A DNA stretch of 64,000 bases from Leptospira interrogans serovar Manilae (GTDB lineage Bacteria > Spirochaetota > Leptospiria > Leptospirales > Leptospiraceae): assembly GCA_945887855.1 (NCBI GenBank), contig CAMCZP010000003.1, forward strand, positions 1 to 64,000. The letters are read 5' to 3'. The notes beneath the pieces are model-generated. The model was given only the letters and a program-made list of their open reading frames with translations, was not told where the DNA came from and ran no database searches. This document shows, piece by piece, positions 31,039 to 39,638 of this stretch (positions within the stretch are counted from its first letter, which is position 1; each line of letters opens with the position of its first letter). Made by a program: the position numbers and the translations under genes.

Positions 31039-32979
31039 ATGTTAGACTTATTTTATCTCGTAATTTTGCTCCCATTTATTGGTTTTTTGATAAATGGTCT
31101 CTTATATAGAAAAATGCCCCACACTCTAGCAGCAGTTTTAGGAATCTTAGCTGTTGCTATTCCCTTTTTTATTGCTTTGGGATCACTTTTTCAATATGAT
31201 CCCATGCATGCAACCAAACCATATTCATTTACTCTCTTAGAGTGGATACATGCTGGAAATTTTAAAGTAAACTTTGGTTACCAAATTGACCAACTCTCCC
31301 TCTATATGACTTTAATCATCACAGGAATTGGTTCATTGATTCATATCTACAGCATGGGATATATGCATGGAGAAGAAGGTTTTAACCGATTTTTTGTATA
31401 TTTAAATCTCTTTATATTTTCCATGCTAAACCTTGTTTTGGGTGACAACCTCGTCCTGATGTTTCTGGGATGGGAAGGAGTAGGGGTTTGTTCCTACTTA
31501 CTCATTGGATTTTACTACGAAAAATCTTCAGCAGCCAATGCCGGTATGAAAGCATTTATTGTTAATAGGATAGGGGATGTTGGTTTTGCTGTTGGAATCT
31601 TTTTAACATACTGGTACACTGGCAGTGTAGTTTATACGGAAATCATCCAAGCACTACCCACTGCATTGCCATTTAAAGAAATCATAAATTGGGTTGCATT
31701 GGCTTTTTTTATTGGGGCAATTGGAAAATCTGCACAAATTCCCCTCTATGTATGGCTTCCGGATGCTATGGCGGGCCCAACTCCGGTATCAGCACTGATC
31801 CACGCGGCGACTATGGTTACAGCAGGTGTTTTTATGATAGCTAGGTTAAATCCAATCTTTATGGCTGCTGAAATTACTAGTGATTATATTGCAATCACTG
31901 GTGCTGTCACTGCTCTCTTTGCAGCTACAATTGGACTTTACCAAACAGATATCAAAAAAGTTTTAGCATATTCTACCGTTTCTCAGCTAGGGTATATGTT
32001 TTTAGCTATGGGTGTGGGGGCTTATACAGCCGGTATGTTTCACTTGATGACACATGCATTTTTTAAGGCACTCATGTTCTTGGGCTCCGGCTCCGTGATC
32101 CATGCTATGCACCATGAGCAGGATATGCGCAATATGGGTAATGTAAAAAACTATATGAAAATCACCTGGTTGACTTTCATGATAGGAACTCTTGCCATTG
32201 CTGGTATTCCTCCTTTTAGTGGATTTTTCTCCAAAGATTTAATATTAGAAAAAGCTTTTGGCCATCATGGTATTGGAAAATTACTGTGGGTACTTGGATT
32301 TGCAGGAGCACTCACCACTGCTTTCTATATGTTTCGACTTGTTTTCCTTACATTTTATGGTAAAGAAAGGATCGATCATCATGTAAAAGAGCATCTCCAT
32401 GAATCTCCTTTTACAATTACTTTTCCTTTGATGGTTCTCGCAATTGGGGCAGCATTTGCAGGTCTGTTGCAAGTTCCCCATGTATTGTTTGGGGGAGTCC
32501 ATATCTTAGATGATTTTTTCAAGCCTATTTTTTCCCAAGGAGAATCTGTTATAACTGCGTGGGGAATTGCAAAAGAACCCCACCATATGAGCGAATCTAC
32601 AGAAATACTATTGATGGTATTATCTGTTGGAATAGCTCTTACTGGAATTGTACTAGCCAGGGTGATATTTATAGGAAAAGGAGCAGTTCCACCTGCGGAT
32701 GAAGGATTCAGTGGATTACCAAAAGTTATCTATGCAAAATATTACATAGATGAAATGTATGAAGCATACATTATCACTCCACTGATTGAGATCTCTGATG
32801 GATTTGCAGATTGGGACAAACGCTATATAGATGGAGCTGTTGTGGGTGTGGGTAAGTTATTTTTAACATTCTCCGATGGATTCCGTCGATTGCAGTCTGG
32901 GGTTGTGGGTGATTATGCCCTCTTTATAGTACTTGGAACAATTTTTATTTTATTTTATGTTTTTTTTAAGGGGGCTTGA
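31039..32979 (+). CDS. nuoL: NADH-quinone oxidoreductase subunit L
   Basis: 646 residues, the largest antiporter-like subunit. Characteristic stretches: FLGWEGVGVCSYLLIGFYY, GKSAQIPLYVWLPDAMAGPTPVSALIHAATMVTAG (Lys and His of the proton channel), LAYSTVSQLGYMFLAMG, and the C-terminal lateral helix with its last membrane segment. His-rich cytoplasmic loop HHVKEHLHE near residue 455. Length normal. Confidence 0.95.
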   Translation: MLDLFYLVILLPFIGFLINGLLYRKMPHTLAAVLGILAVAIPFFIALGSLFQYDPMHATKPYSFTLLEWIHAGNFKVNFGYQIDQLSLYMTLIITGIGSLIHIYSMGYMHGEEGFNRFFVYLNLFIFSMLNLVLGDNLVLMFLGWEGVGVCSYLLIGFYYEKSSAANAGMKAFIVNRIGDVGFAVGIFLTYWYTGSVVYTEIIQALPTALPFKEIINWVALAFFIGAIGKSAQIPLYVWLPDAMAGPTPVSALIHAATMVTAGVFMIARLNPIFMAAEITSDYIAITGAVTALFAATIGLYQTDIKKVLAYSTVSQLGYMFLAMGVGAYTAGMFHLMTHAFFKALMFLGSGSVIHAMHHEQDMRNMGNVKNYMKITWLTFMIGTLAIAGIPPFSGFFSKDLILEKAFGHHGIGKLLWVLGFAGALTTAFYMFRLVFLTFYGKERIDHHVKEHLHESPFTITFPLMVLAIGAAFAGLLQVPHVLFGGVHILDDFFKPIFSQGESVITAWGIAKEPHHMSESTEILLMVLSVGIALTGIVLARVIFIGKGAVPPADEGFSGLPKVIYAKYYIDEMYEAYIITPLIEISDGFADWDKRYIDGAVVGVGKLFLTFSDGFRRLQSGVVGDYALFIVLGTIFILFYVFFKGA

Positions 32980-32985
32980 TAGGTA

Positions 32986-34731
32986 ATGCCAGATTCTATT
33001 CTATCAATCATTATTTTTTCACCAATCCTGGGACTGATTCTTATTCCCCTACTCAAAAGTGACTCAGCAATCAAATGGATTAGTTTGTTTGTTACTTTGC
33101 TAACATTTGTTATCAGCATTCCAGTTTTTCTTGGTTTTGATCCTTCTAATACAGGGCTTCAATTTGTGCATTTAATTAAAAATTGGATAAAAATTAGCGA
33201 AACCTTCTCCGTTGACTATCATTTTGGTTTGGATGGGGTAGCACTTTTGCTCTTTTTTCTCACCTCTTTTTTATTTTTTCTGTCCAGTGCAGCTTCTTGG
33301 ACATACATTCACAAGAGAGTTAAAGAATTTCATATTTCTTTGTTATTGTTAGAAATTGGTGTACTTGGAGTATTTGCTTCTGGAAATTTAGTTTTATTCT
33401 ATGTTTTTTGGGAGCTGATGCTCATACCAATGGCACTTTTAATAGGAGTATGGGGTGGGGATAATCGACTCTATGCTGCTATAAAGTTCTTTATTTATAC
33501 CATGGCTGGTTCTGTTTTGATGTTAGCAGCTGTTTTGATTCTGTACTACAAAACAAATACAGTGTCTATCGAACAGCTCTCGGTTATGAACATTGATATT
33601 TTTTCAGTTGAAATGCAAACTTTTCTCTTTTTTGCATTTGCTTTGAGTTTTGCCATAAAAATTCCAATTTTTCCCCTTCACACCTGGTTACCCGATGCAC
33701 ACACAGAAGCCCCAACAGCTGGCTCTGTAATTTTAGCAGGCGTAATGTTGAAAATGGGAACTTATGGTTTTATTCGATTTTGTATTCCATTTTTTCCAGC
33801 CATATCTTTGCAATACAAAGAGCTTTTTATGGTTCTCAGTGTGATAGGGATCATTTATGGAGCTTTGGTAGCTATGGTTCAAAAAGATGCTAAAAAATTG
33901 GTTGCTTATAGCTCTGTATCACATCTTGGTTTTTGTATGCTTGGTCTAATGACCTTTACAGAAGAGGGAGTCATGGGTGGCATGATCCAAATGATTAACC
34001 ATGGTGTCTCCACTGGGATGCTCTTCTTGATGATTGGTATGATCTATGAAAGAACCCATACAAGGATGATTGCAGACTATGGTGGAATTGCAAAAATTAT
34101 TCCCACATTCGCTATTTTCTTTATGATTGCTATGCTTTCCAGTGTTGGTCTTCCGGGTACAAATGGATTTGTGGGAGAATTCTTAGTTCTACTGGGAGCA
34201 ATAAAAATAAACGTTCCATTGGGAATTCTAGCTGGATCCGGAGTAGTATGGGCTGCATGTTATCTCCTCTGGCTCACAAAACGATTTTTATTCGGGTCTA
34301 TTACCAATAAACACAACGAAGAACTTAAAGATCTAAATGCTAGGGAAATCGCTATCTTGCTTCCCTTAGTTGTGCTTATCATTTGGTTTGGTGTTTATCC
34401 TAAGACCTTCTTTAAGTATTTAGAGCCATCTATTCGAGTGTATTTAAATTCTGCATCTTCCCAGGCAATTGCAGAGAGAACCCAGTCTAAATCAGAATCT
34501 GGTGAGACTATTTCCCCTAAAAAAACCTTAACTATTGATTATAACTCATTGGGTGCACCTCTGCCTTCCTTTGAATCCAGGCTCAAGGGATACACAAACT
34601 CCTATGCAATTCTTTTGGGAGCCGATGCTGAACCCAAGAAAGAACATGATTCTCATGACCAAACCCATCCATCCCATGAAGAGGGTGATCATCCAAATGA
34701 TCATTCTGACTCTCCAGAGGAGACAAAATAA
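32986..34731 (+). CDS. nuoM: NADH-quinone oxidoreductase subunit M, with His-rich tail
   Basis: 581 residues. Antiporter-like core: FYVFWELMLIPMALLIGVWG, KIPIFPLHTWLPDAHTEAPTAGSVILAGVMLKMG, VAYSSVSHLGFCMLG. It is about 80 residues longer than usual. After the last helix comes a soluble extension ending in an acidic, histidine-rich tail (about residues 549-581, six His within 20 residues: HDSHDQTHPSH and DHPNDH). TAATG junction with nuoN. Confidence 0.94.
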   Translation: MPDSILSIIIFSPILGLILIPLLKSDSAIKWISLFVTLLTFVISIPVFLGFDPSNTGLQFVHLIKNWIKISETFSVDYHFGLDGVALLLFFLTSFLFFLSSAASWTYIHKRVKEFHISLLLLEIGVLGVFASGNLVLFYVFWELMLIPMALLIGVWGGDNRLYAAIKFFIYTMAGSVLMLAAVLILYYKTNTVSIEQLSVMNIDIFSVEMQTFLFFAFALSFAIKIPIFPLHTWLPDAHTEAPTAGSVILAGVMLKMGTYGFIRFCIPFFPAISLQYKELFMVLSVIGIIYGALVAMVQKDAKKLVAYSSVSHLGFCMLGLMTFTEEGVMGGMIQMINHGVSTGMLFLMIGMIYERTHTRMIADYGGIAKIIPTFAIFFMIAMLSSVGLPGTNGFVGEFLVLLGAIKINVPLGILAGSGVVWAACYLLWLTKRFLFGSITNKHNEELKDLNAREIAILLPLVVLIIWFGVYPKTFFKYLEPSIRVYLNSASSQAIAERTQSKSESGETISPKKTLTIDYNSLGAPLPSFESRLKGYTNSYAILLGADAEPKKEHDSHDQTHPSHEEGDHPNDHSDSPEETK

Positions 34732-36170
34732 TGCAAATTCCACAACTTACAGATTTTACTTCTATACTTCCTGCTTTGGTATTATTGGGAGGGGCAATAT
34801 TTTTCTTAGTGATTCAGTTTTTTTTCCAATCCAATGACCACAGAGTTTTACGGTTTTTAACCGGTATTTTATTATTTGTTGCTTTTTATTGCAATGTAGA
34901 ATCTAAAACTACTCCCGGCTTTGGTGTGTACTTTTCAGGACAGATTAAATTATCTGATATCACTTTTTATTTAAATTCCATCTACATAGGAACTGCTTTC
35001 CTTACAATCATTGCATCTCCCAGAATACTCAGCCAACATGGGATCACCTTTCCAGAGTTTTACTCGTTGATTTTATTTTCTGTTGCCGGTATGTTTTTTA
35101 TGACCACCGGTGGTGATTTTGTTGTGATCTTTATTGGATTGGAAATTCTTTCTATCTCATTATATATTTTGATTGGTATGGCGAGAAATGAAATATCTAG
35201 TTTAGAAGCTACAATGAAATATTTCCTTTTGGGAGCTTTTTCATCGGGATTTATGCTGATGGGCATTGCTTTGCTCTTTGGAGGAAGTGGGTCTACCAAT
35301 GTAGAAGAAGCTCTCAAACCTATCTTTATTCATGAAGTCAACAATGGAGTGAGCTTATTTTCCAGAATGGGGCTGGGTTTCTTCTTTGTGGGTGTTTTCT
35401 TTAAAATTGCCCTCTTTCCTTTTCATTCCTGGACTCCAGATGTCTATGAGGGTGCTCTCACTACAATGACTGGGTTTATGGCATCCGGACCCAAAGCTGC
35501 TGCCATGGGTTTGCTTTTAGTCATCTATTCTTATATTCCTGAAGTAGATACGAATGGAATTTGGTCAGAGTTGGTAGGAATCCTAGCAATTCTCTCTATG
35601 ACTTTTGGAAATATACTAGCGCTCAAACAAGAAAACCTAAAAAGAGTTCTTGCATATTCATCAATATCCCATGCTGGTTATATTGTTGCGGGGATAGCTT
35701 GTGGTGCAAAAAATGAAGTTCTTTATTATCTCATCATGTATGCTTTTATGAACATTGCAAGCTTCTCTCTCATTGCATTTTTGGAAAATGGAAAGCATGT
35801 AATTACGTATTCATCCCTAAAAGCACTGGTTTTACAAAAGCCATTTACAGCTGTGGGTTTACTTTTAGTATTTTTTTCATTGGGTGGTATACCACCATTG
35901 GGTGGCTTTTGGACAAAAGTATTCCTATTCCAAAAGATATCTGTGTCTGAAAATCCCCTCAATAGGGTATTGTTGATTGCTGGTGTGGTAAATTCTGCCA
36001 TAGCTATTTATTATTATCTAAGAGTAACTGTAAGTGCCTTTATGACAGAAGAAAAAGGTTCAGCAACACTAGAATCTATTCCAAGTAGCTATGGATTGGC
36101 ATTTGCGTCAGCTATATCGGTATTATTTATAAGCTTTAGTTGGATATTATTCCATCCCTCTAGTTTATAA
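34731..36170 (+). CDS. nuoN: NADH-quinone oxidoreductase subunit N
   Basis: 479 residues, the third antiporter-like subunit. Core blocks FIGLEILSISLYILIGMAR, ALFPFHSWTPDVYEGALTTMTGFMASGPKAAA, LAYSSISHAGYIVAG, and GGIPPLGGFWTKVFLF. Last gene of the operon, followed by a hairpin terminator. Confidence 0.95.
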   Translation: MQIPQLTDFTSILPALVLLGGAIFFLVIQFFFQSNDHRVLRFLTGILLFVAFYCNVESKTTPGFGVYFSGQIKLSDITFYLNSIYIGTAFLTIIASPRILSQHGITFPEFYSLILFSVAGMFFMTTGGDFVVIFIGLEILSISLYILIGMARNEISSLEATMKYFLLGAFSSGFMLMGIALLFGGSGSTNVEEALKPIFIHEVNNGVSLFSRMGLGFFFVGVFFKIALFPFHSWTPDVYEGALTTMTGFMASGPKAAAMGLLLVIYSYIPEVDTNGIWSELVGILAILSMTFGNILALKQENLKRVLAYSSISHAGYIVAGIACGAKNEVLYYLIMYAFMNIASFSLIAFLENGKHVITYSSLKALVLQKPFTAVGLLLVFFSLGGIPPLGGFWTKVFLFQKISVSENPLNRVLLIAGVVNSAIAIYYYLRVTVSAFMTEEKGSATLESIPSSYGLAFASAISVLFISFSWILFHPSSL

Positions 36171-36195
36171 TTATATTTGTAAAATAAATTATTAA

Positions 36196-36218
36196 AGGGA
36201 GATTCGTACAATCTCCCT
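36196..36218 (+). terminator. terminator of the nuo operon
   Basis: AGGGAGATT (36196-36204) pairs perfectly with AATCTCCCT (36210-36218) around CGTAC, 26 bases after the nuoN stop. It is followed by TAATTTCTTACCTTTT and further T-rich sequence. The first U-run is interrupted, so efficiency is uncertain. Confidence 0.7.
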
Positions 36219-36317
36219 AATTTCTTACCTTTTATCATTTTTATTTTTTTTAAAATTTTATTCTATTACCAAAGAATAAAATTTTCTATCTCCTTCTTAC
36301 TTATCACTCGAATTTAA

Positions 36318-36355
36318 TTGTACTGTAATCGTATTGTAATTTAAAATATTACAAT
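36318..36355 (+). promoter_or_regulatory. phoB-like gene promoter with Pho-box-like repeats
   Basis: TTGTAC (36318-36323), 18 bases, then TAAAAT (36342-36347) is a plausible promoter. Overlapping it, CTGTAAT (36323-36329) and TTGTAAT (36334-36340) are direct repeats with the 11-base period of Pho boxes. ATTGTAAT (36333-36340) is also mirrored by ATTACAAT (36348-36355). Autoregulation by the encoded PhoB-like protein is the simplest reading. A metal-type repressor is the alternative. Confidence 0.5.
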
Positions 36356-36406
36356 CTAGTAACATTCAAAGAATAGGTAGTAACCTATCTTTTAACTGGA
36401 GAAGCG

Positions 36407-37102
36407 ATGAATATATCTCAAAATGGAATAAATGTTTTAGTGGTAGATGATGAGGAAGATATTCTAGAGCTGATAAAATTTAATCTAGAAGAAGAGGGCT
36501 TTATAGTTTCAACTTGTAAGAACGGATTAGAAGTTCTTCCTAAAATTGAAAAAAATTCACCACATCTTGTGATACTAGATGTTATGTTACCGGGTATAGG
36601 TGGAATTGACCTCTGTAAAAAAATCAAAGATAAGTATTCAATACCTATCATTATGGTAACGGCTAAAACTGGTGAAACAGATGCTGTTTTGGGATTGGAA
36701 TTTGGAGCAGATGATTATGTAAGAAAACCTTTTAGTCCAAGGGAATTGATGGCAAGGGTTCGATCAGTAATGAGAAGATATTCTGGAGTTCAAGATGAAG
36801 AAAAATCTACTAGTATTACAATTGGTAAGGTTTTTCTAAATGGTGTAGCTCATAAAGTATATGTAAATAATTTAGAGGTTGAATTAACTCTTCTGGAATA
36901 TAAAATTTTATTTTTATTTATGTCTAATCCAGGGGTAGCACTCACAAGGGAAAAACTTTTAGATAAAATTTGGGGACATGATATATATGTTACAGATAGG
37001 GCGGTAGATGTGAATATAAAAAGGTTAAGAGATAAATTGGGAGAGGAAAAAAATCGACTTGAAACTGTGAGAGGTATTGGATATCGCTTTAACAATGCGT
37101 AG
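36407..37102 (+). CDS. phoB: OmpR/PhoB-family response regulator
   Basis: 231 residues. Receiver with Asp14-Asp15, phospho-Asp58 (LVILDVMLPG), Thr in MVTAKT and Lys in VRKPFSP. The C-terminal winged helix (about 130-231) contains LTLLEYKILFLFM and TDRAVDVNIKRLRDKLG, ending VRGIGYRF, as in PhoB/OmpR. GGAGA ribosome site. It overlaps the kinase gene by 8 bases. The phosphate role rests on the PhoR-like architecture of the partner and the Pho-box-like promoter. No pst or phoU genes are in the window. Confidence 0.82.
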   Translation: MNISQNGINVLVVDDEEDILELIKFNLEEEGFIVSTCKNGLEVLPKIEKNSPHLVILDVMLPGIGGIDLCKKIKDKYSIPIIMVTAKTGETDAVLGLEFGADDYVRKPFSPRELMARVRSVMRRYSGVQDEEKSTSITIGKVFLNGVAHKVYVNNLEVELTLLEYKILFLFMSNPGVALTREKLLDKIWGHDIYVTDRAVDVNIKRLRDKLGEEKNRLETVRGIGYRFNNA

Positions 37103-38477
37103 CTTCTTTTCTAGAATACTTATAAGCAATTGGTTATTCTTGGTGGTTTTACTGATCACTGCTACCTTTGTTCTGTTTCTAACTACTGTAATTAGTAGTA
37201 CCTATTATGTTATTTTGTTTATTTCTTATTTAGTCTTTTCTCTCTATGTTGCGTTTCATATCTCTTATCGAATAGCAGCAAATGTAACTGAGCAACTACG
37301 AACTCTACAAGAGCGAACTAGACTGATCAATGCTGGTGAATTTAATTCCGCTTCGATCATGACTAATATCATAGAACTTTATGAGTTATCTACATCTATA
37401 AACGCAATGTCAGAAAGGCTCCAACTTCAATTTTCGGATTTAAATATTGAAAAAGAAAAATTTAATTTTCTACTGGAGAATTTAAAAGAAGGAGTCTTTG
37501 CTATAGATAAAGAAAAAAGAATATTATTCCAAAATAAAAGTATTCCTAAGCTCTTAATTCCTGAGGGATCCCAATCTAGAAATATAGATACTGTTATCAA
37601 AGAAAAAAAAATTTTACAATTTCTTAATCAACATATTATAAATGAAACGGAGGGTAAAATTATTATTGAAATTAATAAAAAATTTTATAGTATAAGATTA
37701 TATACATTAAAGAGAGATGATAAAACATATCTTTATATTGGTGTAGTTTTAGATAAGACTGAAGATAGAGAAAGGCAATTACTCCGCGAACAATTTGTGC
37801 AAAGTGCATCTCATGAACTAAAAACTCCTATAACTTCAATTAAAGGATATGCTGAAACATTAGAAACAAAATTAAAATTAAATTCAGAATCAAATGAAAA
37901 GAAATTTTTAGATGCTATTTTACGTAATACAGATCGAATGATTAGAATTGTTGAGGATATGTTGACAATTTCTAAATTAGAAACTTCTAATATGGTATTT
38001 CAACCAGAACTATTTTCATTGAATGATTTAGTTAAAAATATTGAATTAACTGTTTTTGGATTTATGAACCCAAGGGGACAGAAATTTATAAATGAAATCC
38101 CTGAAAATTTTATGATAAAAGCAGATTTAGTTCAGCTAGAGCATGTTATTTTAAATTTAATTCAAAATGCCTCAACGTATTCTCCAGATAATTCCAAAAT
38201 TGGAGTTTCAGCAGAACGCTTAGAGAAAGTTATCCGTATTTTGGTTTGGGATCAGGGAATTGGAATCGAAGAGAAGGAGCTTGAAAGAATATTTGAACGT
38301 TTTTATCGAGTTGATATGGATAGATCCAGAAGTAGGGGTGGAACCGGCCTGGGTTTATCCATAGTCAAACATATAGTTAAATTGCATTCTGGATGGATAA
38401 CAGTTTCCTCCATACCTGGAAAAGGATCTACATTTATAGTAAATTTACCGATTGACATTCTAATTGCCCCTGAATAA
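37095..38477 (+). CDS. phoR: sensor histidine kinase (PhoR-like)
   Basis: 460 residues from ATG 37095. Two adjacent membrane helices at residues about 10-58 with almost no periplasmic loop, then a HAMP-like linker and a PAS domain (about 125-220, ENLKEGVFAIDKEKRILFQN). The HisKA domain carries phospho-His240 in SASHELKTPITSIKGYAETL. The ATPase domain has N (LILNLIQNAS), G1 (WDQGIGI), F (FERFYRV) and G2 (GGTGLGLSIVKHI) boxes. The short-loop two-helix plus PAS layout is that of PhoR. A TTG at 37077 is an alternative start. Confidence 0.82.
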   Translation: MRSFFSRILISNWLFLVVLLITATFVLFLTTVISSTYYVILFISYLVFSLYVAFHISYRIAANVTEQLRTLQERTRLINAGEFNSASIMTNIIELYELSTSINAMSERLQLQFSDLNIEKEKFNFLLENLKEGVFAIDKEKRILFQNKSIPKLLIPEGSQSRNIDTVIKEKKILQFLNQHIINETEGKIIIEINKKFYSIRLYTLKRDDKTYLYIGVVLDKTEDRERQLLREQFVQSASHELKTPITSIKGYAETLETKLKLNSESNEKKFLDAILRNTDRMIRIVEDMLTISKLETSNMVFQPELFSLNDLVKNIELTVFGFMNPRGQKFINEIPENFMIKADLVQLEHVILNLIQNASTYSPDNSKIGVSAERLEKVIRILVWDQGIGIEEKELERIFERFYRVDMDRSRSRGGTGLGLSIVKHIVKLHSGWITVSSIPGKGSTFIVNLPIDILIAPE

Positions 38478-38486
38478 TTTTAGACT

Positions 38487-39638
38487 ATGTTACCTAAGGG
38501 TTTTCTTTCATTTGGAAAGAACATTGGCATAAAAGATAATACAAAAGATTTTGCAGTTATTTATTCAAACGTACCATGCAGGGCTGCTGCTGTATTCACT
38601 CAAAATAATTTCCCTGGAGCTCCTATAGTAATAGGACGTGATCATATTAAAAATGGAGTTCTCCAGGCTATCGTCATAAACTCTAAAAATTCTAATGTTG
38701 CCACAGGAGAAAAAGGCCTTCAGGATGCTTTGAATACATGCAAGGCAATATCAGTTTCCTTAGGAATAAAAGTGGAAGATGTCTTACCATCTAGCACAGG
38801 TGTGATTGGTGTGCCTTTGCCAATTGAAAAAATATTAAATGCATGTAAGACCGCAAAAGAAGATTTACGAGAAGATGCCTTAGAAGAAGTTGCCACAGCT
38901 ATCATGACAACAGATAAGCAAAAGAAAATATCAATAAGAAATATAAATAAACCAGAAGGCAATGGAATAATATATGCTATTGCAAAAGGAGCTGGAATGA
39001 TTGAGCCTAATATGGCTACCATGCTTTGTTTTATTTTAACTGATATGAAAATTAAGACTAATAACCTTCAAAGTATTTTAAAAAGAGTTGCTGATAAAAC
39101 TTTTAACTGCTTAAGTATAGACACGGATACTTCTACTAGTGATACATTAGTACTTTTATCAAATGAACTTTCTATTGAAGTTGAAGAAAATGAATTTGAA
39201 AATGTACTTCTTGATATCTGTACTGATTTGACAAAAAAAATCGCAAGAGATGGGGAAGGTGCCACTAAGCTTATAGAGCTTTATATTTCAGATGCTTTAA
39301 ACTTAGATCAGGCTAAAAAAATAGGTAAATCTGTGTTAAACTCACCTTTAGTAAAAACTGCAATCTACGGTGGTGACCCCAATTGGGGGCGTTTTGTAAT
39401 GGCTATTGGTAAAGTATTTGATGAAGTAATAGATTATGAAACTTTATCCCTTAAGATAGGGGGTATTGATGTAAAAAATGCCACAGATATAGTTAAAAAA
39501 AAGATGTCAATGTATCTAAAAGAAAATTCTGAAATACAAATAAATATATCATTAGGTACAGGAAATGTAAATTCTATGTTTTGGGGTTGTGATTTAACGG
39601 AAGGCTATATTAAAGAAAATGCATATTATACAACCTAA
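38487..39638 (+). CDS. argJ: glutamate N-acetyltransferase / amino-acid N-acetyltransferase
   Basis: 383 residues. ArgJ moves the acetyl group from N-acetylornithine to glutamate in the cyclic arginine pathway. The self-cleavage/nucleophile site is intact: KGAGMIEPNMATML with Thr178, which becomes the N-terminal residue of the beta chain. NWGRFVMAIGK and the C-terminal SLGTGNVNSMFWGCDLTEGYIKENA-type ending are also family marks. It sits 9 bases after the kinase gene and shares a TAATG junction with the next gene. Confidence 0.93.
   Translation: MLPKGFLSFGKNIGIKDNTKDFAVIYSNVPCRAAAVFTQNNFPGAPIVIGRDHIKNGVLQAIVINSKNSNVATGEKGLQDALNTCKAISVSLGIKVEDVLPSSTGVIGVPLPIEKILNACKTAKEDLREDALEEVATAIMTTDKQKKISIRNINKPEGNGIIYAIAKGAGMIEPNMATMLCFILTDMKIKTNNLQSILKRVADKTFNCLSIDTDTSTSDTLVLLSNELSIEVEENEFENVLLDICTDLTKKIARDGEGATKLIELYISDALNLDQAKKIGKSVLNSPLVKTAIYGGDPNWGRFVMAIGKVFDEVIDYETLSLKIGGIDVKNATDIVKKKMSMYLKENSEIQINISLGTGNVNSMFWGCDLTEGYIKENAYYTT

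Noticed and set aside
24635..36170. Horizontal transfer of the nuo operon, because it seems less AT-rich than its neighbours
   Set aside because: Highly expressed core genes often use more C-ending codons. No flanking mobile element or repeat is visible, and I could not compute codon statistics.
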